Part shown: piece after piece, positions 42,256 to 53,523 of the stretch
How the letters are laid out: each line of letters starts with the position of its first letter
Position numbering within the stretch: the stretch's first letter is position 1
Origin: Alphaproteobacteria bacterium
Lineage (GTDB): Bacteria; Pseudomonadota; Alphaproteobacteria; Sphingomonadales; Sphingomonadaceae
Length of the DNA: 60,385 nucleotides
Assembly: GCA_030426245.1 (NCBI GenBank)
Contig: JAUHYZ010000012.1
Location: 1-60,385 of the forward strand
Direction: 5' to 3'
Translations under genes and position numbers: made by a program
The notes under the pieces: model-generated
Told to the model about the DNA's origin: nothing
The model's database searches: none
The model's input: only the letters and a program-made list of their open reading frames with translations

Positions 42256-43071
42256 TCAGTGCGCCAGCAGCAACGGCAAGCGTGCTTTCTGCAGCATGCC
42301 GCGGCTTACGCCGCCCAGAATGTTCTCCCGGAAGCGCGAATGGCCATAGGCGCCCATGACGATGCAGGTTGCACCGCGTGTTTCGGCAGCATTGATCAGC
42401 GTATCCGAGATCGGGGCGGAACCTTCGCTTAGGTCGAGCAGGTCGCTCGATATTCCATGGCGGGAAAGATAGGCCGAAGCCTCAGTCGGCGGGAAATCGT
42501 ACCCGTCATCTTCGTCCACCGTCAGGATATGCACCCCGCTGGCCTTCTTGAGCAGCGGCAGCGCCGAACGCAGCGCCACGCAGGATTCGGGCGAACCGTT
42601 CCAGGCAACCGCCACCGGGCCGCTGCAATCGAATCCGCGAGCGTCGTCCGGCATCACGAGCACCGGAGCCCGGCTGCGCACGACCACATCGGCAGCTGTT
42701 GGCGGGGCATCGAAGCGCTGCTTCCAATCATCGCCGGGCGAACTGACGACAACGAGATCGGCCAACCAGCTGTGATTGCCAAGCAGGCGGGCCGGATCGC
42801 CGGTATGGCTGTGCCAATCCCAGCTCGCCCCTTCCTTCTTCAGCCGGTCTTCCATCGCCTTCTGCTCCGAGGCGGCAAATTCGCGAACCTTCTCCGCCGT
42901 TTCCGACATCAGGTGGCTGACACCATAGGGATCGATCGAAGCGAAAGTCTCCAGCGGGGCAACCTGCAGGCAGGTCAAATGCCCCTCAAAGAATCGGGCG
43001 ACATCAAGCGCTGCCTGAAAACGGGCTTCCTGACCTTCGTCGCGGTGGATGTGCACAAGGATCGATTTCAT
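42256..43071 (-). CDS. Universal stress protein (tandem UspA domains)
   Basis: A 271-residue protein with two UspA-like domains. The first begins MKSILVHIHRDEGQEARF, and the second contains VAVAWNGSPESCVALRSALPLL. The second ends with the ATP-binding pattern VMGAYGHSRFRENILGG (G-x2-G-x9-G-S/T-like), so ATP binding is plausible in the second repeat only. The start at 43071 is preferred over an upstream in-frame codon that adds an Arg-rich leader. It lies between the pseudokinase and a divergent alcohol dehydrogenase; no EcfG box is seen upstream. Confidence 0.88.
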   Translation of the reverse strand: MKSILVHIHRDEGQEARFQAALDVARFFEGHLTCLQVAPLETFASIDPYGVSHLMSETAEKVREFAASEQKAMEDRLKKEGASWDWHSHTGDPARLLGNHSWLADLVVVSSPGDDWKQRFDAPPTAADVVVRSRAPVLVMPDDARGFDCSGPVAVAWNGSPESCVALRSALPLLKKASGVHILTVDEDDGYDFPPTEASAYLSRHGISSDLLDLSEGSAPISDTLINAAETRGATCIVMGAYGHSRFRENILGGVSRGMLQKARLPLLLAH

Positions 43072-43214
43072 CACGCGCTCTCCTGTTCGGCGATCGGGAG
43101 GCAGCCTTTTACAGTGGCTTAAGAGACTCACCCGAATCTTAGCTCTTTCGAATATGTGCCATTTCTTGCGATGCAGCGATATGATCTAGTTCAAATTTAC
43201 CGCAGGAGGCACAG

Positions 43215-44204
43215 TTGACCAAAGTGGTCGCAATGCAGCTCGACCAGCCAGGCCGCCGGCTGAAACAAGTCGAGCGCCCCATCCCGGTTCCGGCGCCAGG
43301 GGAAGTGCTGGTCGAAGTTCTCGCTTGCGGGGTTTGCCGCACCGACCTGCATGTCGCCGATGGCGATATACACGGGACGCTGCCGATCGTCCCGGGGCAT
43401 GAAGTGGTCGGCAAGGTGCTGGCGCTGGGCGGCGGCGTTGAAGGATTTGCCATTGGCGACAGGATCGGCATCCCCTGGCTCGGCCATACTTGCGGGGCCT
43501 GCCCCTATTGCCGGGCCGGCGCCGAAAATCTTTGCGACGAGCCGCTGTTCACCGGCTTTACCCGCGACGGCGGATTTGCATCCCATACGCTTGCCGATGC
43601 CCGCTATTGCTTCCCGATCCCGGATGTCTTCGGCGATGTGGAGGCCGCGCCCCTGCTATGCGCGGGACTGATCGGCTATCGCTCCCTCCGGATGGCAGAC
43701 GATGCCCGTCGGCTGGGCTTCTACGGCTTTGGCGCGGCAGCCCATATCCTTGCGCAGATCGCCTTGTGGCAGGGCCGGGAGGTCTGCGCGTTCTCTCGCC
43801 CGGGCGACGTGAAAAGCCAGCAATTCGCCCGCTCGCTCGGCTGCCAATGGGCAGGCGGCTCCGACGAGACCCCGCCCGAAGAGCTGGACGCCGCCATCAT
43901 CTTCGCGCCGGTGGGCGCGCTCGTCCCCGCAGCGCTGAAGGCCGTGCGCAAGGGCGGTACTGTGATCTGCGCGGGCATCCATATGAGCGACATTCCCAGC
44001 TTTCCCTATGCCGATCTGTGGGAGGAACGCAGCATCCGCTCGGTCGCCAATCTCACCCGCGAAAACGGCACGGAGTTCTTCGAGATCGCCGCTCAGGTCC
44101 CGGTGAAGACCAGCGTGACGACATTCCCGCTGAGCGAGGCCAACGAAGCGCTCGATGCACTGCGCGAGGGAAGGTTTGATGGAGCGGCGGTGCTGGTACC
44201 CTGA
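43215..44204 (+). CDS. Zinc-dependent alcohol dehydrogenase
   Basis: A 329-residue medium-chain dehydrogenase of AdhA/AdhP type. Catalytic zinc ligands are in ACGVCRTDLH (Cys41) and GHEVVG (His62, Glu63). The structural zinc cysteines are in HTCGACPYCRAGAENLC. The Rossmann segment is LGFYGFGAAAHILAQIA. It oxidises primary alcohols or reduces aldehydes with NAD(P)+. Start is TTG at 43215 because AGGAGG lies 5 nt before it and no ATG fits better. It is divergent from the Usp gene; the two may share a redox or stress control region. Confidence 0.9.
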   Translation: MTKVVAMQLDQPGRRLKQVERPIPVPAPGEVLVEVLACGVCRTDLHVADGDIHGTLPIVPGHEVVGKVLALGGGVEGFAIGDRIGIPWLGHTCGACPYCRAGAENLCDEPLFTGFTRDGGFASHTLADARYCFPIPDVFGDVEAAPLLCAGLIGYRSLRMADDARRLGFYGFGAAAHILAQIALWQGREVCAFSRPGDVKSQQFARSLGCQWAGGSDETPPEELDAAIIFAPVGALVPAALKAVRKGGTVICAGIHMSDIPSFPYADLWEERSIRSVANLTRENGTEFFEIAAQVPVKTSVTTFPLSEANEALDALREGRFDGAAVLVP

Positions 44205-44208
44205 ACGC

Positions 44209-44236
44209 AAAACGGCGGCCCCCGAAGGCGCCGCCG
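44209..44236 (-). terminator. Terminator of the TonB-dependent receptor gene
   Basis: On the minus strand a 10-bp stem CGGCGGCGCC / GGGGCCGCCG (one G.G mismatch) with a TTCG tetraloop is followed by TTTTG, 30 nt past the receptor stop. It lies just after the convergent dehydrogenase stop. Confidence 0.8.
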
Positions 44237-44265
44237 CTGCATTTCAGTGAAGTGGCTCGACCCGC

Positions 44266-47200
44266 TTAGAAAGTGTAGCGCGCGCCGATCTGGATCCGCC
44301 ATGCAGAGCTGGAAACGGACACGTTGGGCTCGTCGTCCGGGCTGTAGCCGGTAATGATATAGCGCCCCTGATCGTCTACGGCTCCATCGACCAAGTCGAC
44401 CAACTGACCATCACCGAACGATCCGATCGTGCGGAAGGTGTTCCAGCTGCTGTCGAGCAGGTTCAGGAAATTGTCGATATCGGCAAACACTTCCAGCCGG
44501 TCCGTCGAATGGATGAAGCCCGGAAAGAACGGCAGTTCCTGGCTGATACGCATATCCATGTCGAACACCCAGTCTTCAGAGCAGGTATTCTTGGCAATCG
44601 TCATCCCGGAATAGCCATCGGCACAGCTCAGTCCGCCGACATAGTCGAGCAAAGCTGCCACCGCTGCCGGATCGGAATCCGGCGAGACATTCGGATCGCT
44701 CAGGCCGGACGGAATATAGAGCAGGTTGTTGTCGCTGCCCGAGGAGCTGTCGATGAACTCGCCGCTGCCATCGAAGGTCAGGCTGTATGGGCGGCCCGAA
44801 CGTGCCTTGAAGAACATGCCCAGCTGGGTCGCGTATCCATCGAAGAATTCCTCCTCCAGGTTCACCGCAAAAGTGAAACGATGGCGAGTCTCATAGTTGG
44901 AGCGGCCGACGATCGGATTTTGACGATCGAACATGGCCGATTCGTCAAAGCTTGAAGTGGCAGTCGAGCTGTTGGTGTTGCGGAAGCTGCTGGCATCCGT
45001 CCAGGCATAGCCCATGGAAACCGCGGTGCTACCACCGGGCGTGAAGAGCCCGCCCTGGAACTGCTTCGCCAGGATCAGCGAGACCACATGGGAATCGTAT
45101 GACGGGCCATTGGTCAGCTGCAATTCGTCATCACGGGCGCTGCTGAAGGTGAAACACTCGTCAGTCACACCATTCCAGCTGAAACCGGTCCCGCCCGTGC
45201 CGGTGAGCGTGGCGTCACAGCCGGGCAGGCTGGCATCGATGGAACTGTAGATCGGCTTGCCGTCCACAGTAAAACCGTTGAGGCCTTCCCGGTAATCCAC
45301 TGCCTGGCCGAGATCGACCCAGTTCACCTGGTTCATGAAGTGGCTGTAGATATAATCGACATTGAGGTGCCAATTGTCGAAGAATCCGTTCCCTTCACCC
45401 AGATAGGTTCCAATACCCAAATTGGCGCGCAGCACCGTGGGGTTCTTGAAATCCGGATCAATCGACTGAACGGCTTCCATGCCTGCGGCCGAAGCCGGCA
45501 TGCCCGCATCATAGGCACATTGCGGAATGCCGGTGAATACCCCGTCGGTGACGACGTCAAACTGGCCGTTCGCGTCAAGCAAACCGTCACAGGCCGCACT
45601 CAGAGTGTCGCCGTTGGCGGTATTGAAGCCGTTGTTTGAGAAGGCGTTGGAGAAGTACACCACCGGGTCACCACCGGCGAACATGCCGACACCGCCCGTA
45701 AGATTCGTACGGTTGAAGAAACCGTCCATGTTGTCGAATTCATAGGAGAAGCCGAAACGCGGCAAGATCAGCGTGTTGAGATCACTGAAGCCTACCGCAT
45801 TGGAGAATCCGAAGCGATCGATGAAGTTGGGATTTTCGCGCGGGGTATCGCCATCGTAGAACTGGGCGCGCACACCCGCCGTAAGGGTCAACTGATCGGT
45901 CGCCTGCCATTCGTCCTGAGCATAGAGCGAATAGATTGTCCGCTTGAACCGGGCCGCCGCTTCATTGATGTCGCCGGATCCCGTTACGGCAATTGTGGCA
46001 CCGCCCAGCAGGCCATCCGCCAGATCGTCTGCGTTGCCAAGTGAATCGGACTCAGCCTCCGGATCCAGCGTGGGAGCGACGATACCTTCCGCGAAATCCG
46101 CCAGGTTGGAGAAGAAGATCGTGCCGGTCGCGTTGACTGCGAACAGGTTATAGACTGAAAGATCGTTGACCTCTCCCCCAAATTTCAGGCTGTGGTCGCC
46201 CGCATCGACATTCACCTGGAACTTTGCCTGGTCGATCCGCTGGTTCAACGCGTTCGCCGAACGGAACGGTCCGGGGCCCGTCGCAAGGTAACCGTTCAGA
46301 AAATCGCCCGGGCTGTCGGGATCGGGCTGCTGAACTCCCACGGCAAGGCGTACAGTCGGGTTGTCAGACTGAGCTTCACCGAACCCGACCGGGCCCTGCA
46401 CATCGCCGACTTCGGAACGTGAAAGGCGCAGCTCGGTCGAGATCGTGTCGGTCCAATCCGAATAGAGGCGGGCCGCGTAGTAATCGGAAATCGTACCTTC
46501 ATCTTCGAAGGAGTTGTAGCCGGTCGCCTGGTCGGAGCCCCAGTCGCTCTCGACATTGGTTTCTTCGAGCCGCTGATAGGTCAATTCGAGGCGATGATTG
46601 TCGGTGATATAGGCATCGATACGGCCGAAATAGCGGACGCTTGCCTCGGGCAGACCGCGTGGGAAGCCCCCGATATCCTGCCCATACACGTCATTGGCAA
46701 TCTGAGCGAATTGGTCGAATTGATCGATATCGACGAAATCGAATTCATTGGGATAGCCGGCGCCGATCGGGCCGATCTCCTGAGTATCGGCAATCTGGGT
46801 TTCTTCATAGCCAAACAGGAAAAACAGCCGGTCCTTCAGGATCGGACCGGAAATCGATGCGCCCCAGCGCTTCTCGTTAATCTCGCCCGGCTCATAACTG
46901 TCGCCATCGATCGTGTCTCCACGCAGACCGTCCTCGCGATAGGCAATGAAAGCGCTGCCGTGGTAATCGTTGCCGCCCGACTTGGTGACGACATTGACCA
47001 GACAGCCGGTGAAATCCGAATATTCCACGTCGAAGGGGGCGAACTCGACGGAAGTTTCGCGGATCACGTCATAGGGAATCGGCAAAGCGTTGCGGGCTGC
47101 GAAAGGCGTGCCATTGAGGCCGAAGGAATCCGCCTGCGAAATGCCGTCCACCGTGAATGCATTCGACCGGTCGTTGCCGCCCAGGCAGGAAATGCGGTCC

Positions 47201-47727
47201 ACTTCGTTATCGCGGTCCAGGCTGACGCGCGGATCGATGCGGATGATGTCGCGCACGTCGCGCGTGATCGAGGGGAAGCCTTCCATCGTGGCAGGCCCAA
47301 AGGACAGGCCCGGCCCAGTTGCCAGCTGTGTCGCGCGTACCCGTTCGCCCGAGACGACGATAACATCCGTGTCCACCGCGCTACTCGCCAGAGCAAAGGT
47401 GTAGGCGGTTGCACCCTGGACCGTAATGAACTGCCCGGGAACAGTCTGGCCTTCGAAACCGTCGGCCGTGGCCGTTACCGTATAGGGGCCGCCCGGAAGC
47501 AGGTTGGGAGCGCGAAACCGCCCGTCCGACCCAGTCATCATGGTACGTTCCTGGCCGGTGCGTTCGTCGCGGATGGTCACGACCGCCCCGGGAAGCCCCG
47601 AACCGTCTTCGGCCACGACGCGGCCTTCGATCGCGGAAGTAATCTGCTGTGCAGCGGCAGGCTCTGGCAGCATGACAGCGGTACTCAAACCGGCCACGCT
47701 GGCGGCAAGGAAATACTTCAGCTTCAT
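44266..47727 (-). CDS. Oar-like TonB-dependent receptor
   Basis: An 1153-residue outer-membrane receptor. The signal peptide (MKLKYFLAASVAGLSTAVML, then PEPAAAQ) precedes a carboxypeptidase-regulatory-like domain (IEGRVVAEDGSGLPGAVVTI). A plug domain (FPSITRDVRDIIRIDPRVSL) and a long 22-strand barrel follow, ending in the C-terminal aromatic GARYTF. Oar-type receptors import large or peptide-like substrates with TonB energy. The ATG at 47727 has a good signal peptide; a codon 66 nt upstream does not. It is monocistronic with its own terminator. An inverted repeat lies about 165 nt upstream. Confidence 0.92.
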   Translation of the reverse strand: MKLKYFLAASVAGLSTAVMLPEPAAAQQITSAIEGRVVAEDGSGLPGAVVTIRDERTGQERTMMTGSDGRFRAPNLLPGGPYTVTATADGFEGQTVPGQFITVQGATAYTFALASSAVDTDVIVVSGERVRATQLATGPGLSFGPATMEGFPSITRDVRDIIRIDPRVSLDRDNEVDRISCLGGNDRSNAFTVDGISQADSFGLNGTPFAARNALPIPYDVIRETSVEFAPFDVEYSDFTGCLVNVVTKSGGNDYHGSAFIAYREDGLRGDTIDGDSYEPGEINEKRWGASISGPILKDRLFFLFGYEETQIADTQEIGPIGAGYPNEFDFVDIDQFDQFAQIANDVYGQDIGGFPRGLPEASVRYFGRIDAYITDNHRLELTYQRLEETNVESDWGSDQATGYNSFEDEGTISDYYAARLYSDWTDTISTELRLSRSEVGDVQGPVGFGEAQSDNPTVRLAVGVQQPDPDSPGDFLNGYLATGPGPFRSANALNQRIDQAKFQVNVDAGDHSLKFGGEVNDLSVYNLFAVNATGTIFFSNLADFAEGIVAPTLDPEAESDSLGNADDLADGLLGGATIAVTGSGDINEAAARFKRTIYSLYAQDEWQATDQLTLTAGVRAQFYDGDTPRENPNFIDRFGFSNAVGFSDLNTLILPRFGFSYEFDNMDGFFNRTNLTGGVGMFAGGDPVVYFSNAFSNNGFNTANGDTLSAACDGLLDANGQFDVVTDGVFTGIPQCAYDAGMPASAAGMEAVQSIDPDFKNPTVLRANLGIGTYLGEGNGFFDNWHLNVDYIYSHFMNQVNWVDLGQAVDYREGLNGFTVDGKPIYSSIDASLPGCDATLTGTGGTGFSWNGVTDECFTFSSARDDELQLTNGPSYDSHVVSLILAKQFQGGLFTPGGSTAVSMGYAWTDASSFRNTNSSTATSSFDESAMFDRQNPIVGRSNYETRHRFTFAVNLEEEFFDGYATQLGMFFKARSGRPYSLTFDGSGEFIDSSSGSDNNLLYIPSGLSDPNVSPDSDPAAVAALLDYVGGLSCADGYSGMTIAKNTCSEDWVFDMDMRISQELPFFPGFIHSTDRLEVFADIDNFLNLLDSSWNTFRTIGSFGDGQLVDLVDGAVDDQGRYIITGYSPDDEPNVSVSSSAWRIQIGARYTF

Positions 47728-47889
47728 TTGTCGGAAACTCCCTGTTGTCCAGTAAAACAAGGTGTCGCTAGGCGCGCTTCGGGTCGCAAGCATGTCCGTT
47801 TCATGACGGCTCGGTTACACGAACAGGCCGGAGATCGCCGGGCTTGTGGGGGCCCGTCTTGGCGATTGAATCACATGGGGATTTTTCCA

Positions 47890-47911
47890 AATGTTGCTGC
47901 AATGCAACATT
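47890..47911. promoter_or_regulatory. Inverted repeat upstream of the TonB receptor
   Basis: AATGTTGC, 6 nt, GCAACATT, in an AT-rich stretch about 165 bp upstream of the receptor ATG. It could be an operator for a substrate-responsive regulator. No regulator gene is in the window next to it. Confidence 0.45.
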
Positions 47912-47995
47912 GATAATTTATTAGATTAACCAAGCTTATCCACTGGCATCTTGCCACATTTGGCCGACCGAATCGCTGCAGCGCAGCATGCGCTC

Positions 47996-48922
47996 TCACG
48001 CCAGATTGATCTCGCGCAGACGCTGAAGCAGGAAGTCGTGGCTGGAGATCGGCTGCGGATAATGGTCCGGATGCTCATCGTCCACGCAGCCGGGCAAGGT
48101 CTCGATCACGAAATCGGGCCTGAAATGCAGGAAGAACGGCATCGAATAGCGGGACCGGCGGGCCGCTTCACCAACGGGATTGACCACACGGTGCCGGGTG
48201 GACTTCAACCGGTCGTTCGTCAGCCTCTCCAGCATGTCGCCGATGTTGACCACCAGGGCCCCTGGCGGCGGGTCGATCGGCAGCCAGTCGCCCTTGGAGG
48301 TCTGCAATTGCAGCCCGGCCTCTTCCGCCCCCAGCAGCAGGGTAATGGTGTTGATGTCGCCATGCGCCGCCGCGCGGATCGCCCCTTCCCTCGCATCGGC
48401 GACCGGCGGATAATGGAGCAGCCGCATCACCGAGTTGCCATTGTGAACCGTGGGATCGAACCAGTCTTCCTGCAGCTCCAGATGCAGGGCGATAGCGCGC
48501 AGGATCCGCCCGCCGGCCACTTCGAAAGCCTTGAACAGCGCTTCGAAGGTCGGCTTGAAATCCGGCAGTTCATCCGGCCAGATATTGGGCGGCATGAACT
48601 CTTCCAGCGGATCGCCCGGCGGCAGGCTCTGCCCGATATGCCAGAACTCCTTGAGGTCGTGGATGGCCGCGTCCTTGGCCCGTTCCGTGCCGAACGGCGT
48701 GTAGCCGCGCGCACCGCCGCCGCCGGAAATGAAATATTGCCGCTTGGTCTCTTCCGGCAGCGCGAAGAATTGCTGCGTCAGCGCCCATGCCCGCTCCACC
48801 AGCCCTTCGGGCAAGCCGTGATCGCATACGACGGCAAAGCCCCATTCGCGGAAGCTTTCGCCCAACTCGTTGGCCATGTCCGCAAGCGGGCGATCGAGCG
48901 AGACGGTTGCGATATTGTCCAT
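47996..48922 (-). CDS. 2-oxoglutarate/Fe(II) oxygenase, isopenicillin N synthase-like
   Basis: A 308-residue non-haem iron oxygenase. The DIOX_N-type N-terminal half (FREWGFAVVCDHGLPEGLVE, then RGYTPFGTERAKD) is followed by the jellyroll core. Iron ligands are in AAHGDINTITLL (H-x-D) and KSTRHRVVNP (distal His), and RYSMPFFLH gives the R-x-S motif that binds 2-oxoglutarate. The substrate is unknown. Its ATG lies 9 nt after the stop of the CNT transporter gene, so the two are probably one operon, hinting at a nucleoside or similar small molecule. Confidence 0.87.
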   Translation of the reverse strand: MDNIATVSLDRPLADMANELGESFREWGFAVVCDHGLPEGLVERAWALTQQFFALPEETKRQYFISGGGGARGYTPFGTERAKDAAIHDLKEFWHIGQSLPPGDPLEEFMPPNIWPDELPDFKPTFEALFKAFEVAGGRILRAIALHLELQEDWFDPTVHNGNSVMRLLHYPPVADAREGAIRAAAHGDINTITLLLGAEEAGLQLQTSKGDWLPIDPPPGALVVNIGDMLERLTNDRLKSTRHRVVNPVGEAARRSRYSMPFFLHFRPDFVIETLPGCVDDEHPDHYPQPISSHDFLLQRLREINLA

Positions 48923-48931
48923 GGAGCTATC

Positions 48932-50278
48932 CTACACTGGCAGGAAGAGCCCGGCGAGGGCCGCACTCATCAGATTGGCGAGCGAACCGGCGGCAAGCGC
49001 GCGCAGGCCCAGCTTGGCGATCACCGGCCGCTGATTGGGCGCAAGGCCGCCCGTCACCGCCATCTGGATCGCGATCGAGGAGAAATTGGCAAACCCGCAT
49101 AAAGAGAATGTGACAATTGCCCGGCTGCGTTCCGAAAGCACCGATCCGTCCATTCCGCCCAGGTCGATGAAGGCGACGAATTCGTTGAGCACCACCTTGG
49201 TGCCGAACAGCCCCCCGGCGGTGCCCGCTTCCTCCCACGGAATGCCCAGCAGGAACATGACCGGCGCGAAGAGAAAGCCGATCACTTGCTGGAAAGTGAT
49301 GTCTTCGGCGCCGAACCAGCTGCCGACGGCACCGAACAGGCCATTGGCAAGCGCCACCAGAGCCACGAAAGCCAGTACCATCGCGCCCACGGCCACTGCC
49401 AGCTTGACGCCCGTCTGCGCGCCTTGCGCGGCCGCTTCGATGATGTTTGCGGGCCTTACTCCGTCTTCGAAGCTTTCGGCCACTTCCACTTCATGCGGTT
49501 TCGATCCCGCTTCGGTGATATTGGCCGGCCCCTCCCCGCTGATGCGCACCTTGGGCAGCGTGATATCCTCTTCGCCAGCATCGCTCTCGGCGCCATCGTC
49601 GGGCATGATGATCTTCGCCATCAGAATGCCGCCCGGGGCGGACATGAAGGCCGCCGCCAGCAGAAACGGCAGATACTCGCTGCCCAGCAGCCCGGCATAG
49701 GCGGCCAGGATCGTGCCCGCCACGCCCGCCATGCCCACGCTCATCAGCGTGAACAGGCGCGAAGGAGAAAGCGCGGCGAGATAGGGCCGCACTACCAGCG
49801 GGCTTTCGGACTGGCCGACGAAGATATTCGCGGCCGCCCCCAGCGCCTCCACCCGGCTGATGCCCGTCACCCACCCGATCGCGCCGCCGACCCAGCGCAC
49901 GATGCGCTGCATGATGCCCAGATAATAAAGGATCGAGACGAGCGAGGCGAAGAAGATGATCACCGGCAATGCGCCCAGCGCGAATGTGCCCGAAAGCGGA
50001 TTGTCGGCATTCGCGCCGAACAGGAATTGCGTGCCCGTATCGGCGTAGGAAAGCAGGGCCGAAACGCCATTCGCCATCGCCTGGATCGTCGCCTGGCCCC
50101 AGGGCGTGCGCAGAACCAGCAGCGCGATCAGCGCCTGCAGGGCGAAAGCCGCACCCACCACGCGCAGGCGAATGCGCCGCCGCCCAGTAGAGAGAGCCAG
50201 CGCGATGAGGAGGATCACGCAGATCCCGGCCAGATTGATCAGCAAAGGGTGGCCCCCACGCTTGGGCGGGCGCCCCAT
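48932..50278 (-). CDS. Concentrative nucleoside transporter (CNT/NupC family)
   Basis: A 448-residue inner-membrane transporter. Characteristic segments are IFVGQSESPLVVRPYLA (nucleoside-binding helical hairpin), MSAPGGILMAKIIMPD, GTKVVLNEFVAFIDL and the C-terminal SLCGFANFSSIAIQM. These match H+- or Na+-coupled pyrimidine/purine nucleoside uptake. An extra acidic loop of about 60 residues (about 225-285, EDITLPKVRISGEGPANITE) interrupts the fold as in many alphaproteobacterial homologues. It is first in a probable operon with the 2OG-Fe oxygenase. Confidence 0.9.
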   Translation of the reverse strand: MGRPPKRGGHPLLINLAGICVILLIALALSTGRRRIRLRVVGAAFALQALIALLVLRTPWGQATIQAMANGVSALLSYADTGTQFLFGANADNPLSGTFALGALPVIIFFASLVSILYYLGIMQRIVRWVGGAIGWVTGISRVEALGAAANIFVGQSESPLVVRPYLAALSPSRLFTLMSVGMAGVAGTILAAYAGLLGSEYLPFLLAAAFMSAPGGILMAKIIMPDDGAESDAGEEDITLPKVRISGEGPANITEAGSKPHEVEVAESFEDGVRPANIIEAAAQGAQTGVKLAVAVGAMVLAFVALVALANGLFGAVGSWFGAEDITFQQVIGFLFAPVMFLLGIPWEEAGTAGGLFGTKVVLNEFVAFIDLGGMDGSVLSERSRAIVTFSLCGFANFSSIAIQMAVTGGLAPNQRPVIAKLGLRALAAGSLANLMSAALAGLFLPV

Positions 50279-50388
50279 GCGCCCGAATCCCGTCCTGGAC
50301 GACTATGTGCCGCCAATCGCTTGCAGGTCAAACCACTTGCGGCCCGCAGCCACTTTTCATTTTCGCGAGCGCAGCATAGTCATGGTGG

Positions 50389-51036
50389 ATGGAAACCGCT
50401 TCGCCCAATCATTCGCCGTCTTCCCCAATCCCGCTGCCGCTTTTCATCTTCGCCCTGCTCTATGGCGGGATGACCTGCATTGCAGGCGTTCTGGGCGCCA
50501 AACAGGTCGCCCTGGGCCCGCTGGCAGTGGAAGCGGGCATCTTCCCCTTCCTGATGCTGGTGGCCCTCTCCAGCGCCGTGGCGGAGCTCTATGGCCGGCA
50601 GAATGCCAACCGGCTGGTGCGCTTCGGCTTCATCCCGCTGATCAGCGCGATCATCCTCACCTGGATCGTAATCCGGCTTCCGACCGATGAAGGGATGTAT
50701 GAACCGGCCAAGGAAGCTTTCCCGATCATCCTGGGGCAAAGCTGGCGCCTGATGGTGGCGGGGATCGTCGCCTATGGCGTTTCGATGACGCTCAACGTCT
50801 ATATCTTCTCGAAACTGTCCAGAGGGAAGGGCCGGCTCGTCGCCATGCGCGGGGCGATCGCATCGATGCTCAGCCAGACGGTGGACACGCTGATCTTCAT
50901 TACCGTGGCGTTTGTCGGCGTGCGCCCGATCGCCAGCCTGATCCTGGGCCAGGCAATTTCGAAGATCGTGCTGTCGATCGTCCTGGTGCCGCCGCTGATC
51001 ACCTTGCTGGTCAGATTGGCGCGTCGATATTCCTGA
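50389..51036 (+). CDS. Queuosine precursor transporter (YhhQ/VUT family)
   Basis: A 215-residue membrane protein with six hydrophobic segments. VUT family features are IFALLYGGMTCIAGVLGAKQVALGPL (split as shown by function: helix 1 and loop), FPFLMLVALSSAVAELYG, LTWIVIRLPTDEG and the C-terminal GAIASMLSQTVDTLIFITVA. YhhQ imports 7-cyano-7-deazaguanine or queuine for tRNA queuosine modification. Assignment rests on family resemblance; no que genes are nearby. It is divergent from the nucleoside transporter. Confidence 0.83.
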   Translation: METASPNHSPSSPIPLPLFIFALLYGGMTCIAGVLGAKQVALGPLAVEAGIFPFLMLVALSSAVAELYGRQNANRLVRFGFIPLISAIILTWIVIRLPTDEGMYEPAKEAFPIILGQSWRLMVAGIVAYGVSMTLNVYIFSKLSRGKGRLVAMRGAIASMLSQTVDTLIFITVAFVGVRPIASLILGQAISKIVLSIVLVPPLITLLVRLARRYS

Positions 51037-51069
51037 CGGTCCGCCTGCGCCGCAGCGATGCAAAAGAAA

Positions 51070-51130
51070 CCTCCCCGCCAGAGGGGACGGCGGGGAGGCC
51101 GGATGAGCCGCCCGAAACACCGGGCGGCTC
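51070..51130 (-). terminator. Tandem hairpins, terminator of katG
   Basis: Two perfect 10-bp hairpins lie in tandem: GAGCCGCCCG/CGGGCGGCTC (51105-51130) and CCTCCCCGCC/GGCGGGGAGG (51070-51098). On the minus strand the second is followed by TTTCTTTTGC. They sit 15-75 nt past the katG stop and also end the convergent transporter gene. Confidence 0.75.
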
Positions 51131-51144
51131 GCAGGTATGGCTGA

Positions 51145-53355
<2,211 letters not shown>

Positions 53356-53523
53356 TTATTGAGGCCATATTACACAGTACTAATAATTAGGGAAAACCGA
53401 TTAAACTTCTCATTGTGATCGCATCAGGCGATTTGTTGAGAAAGGCTTGCACCCTAGGCTGCTCCCGGCCAAAACGCGCCCACACCGCCGCCGACGGCGC
53501 CTGACCGGATGTATATTTAAGAA

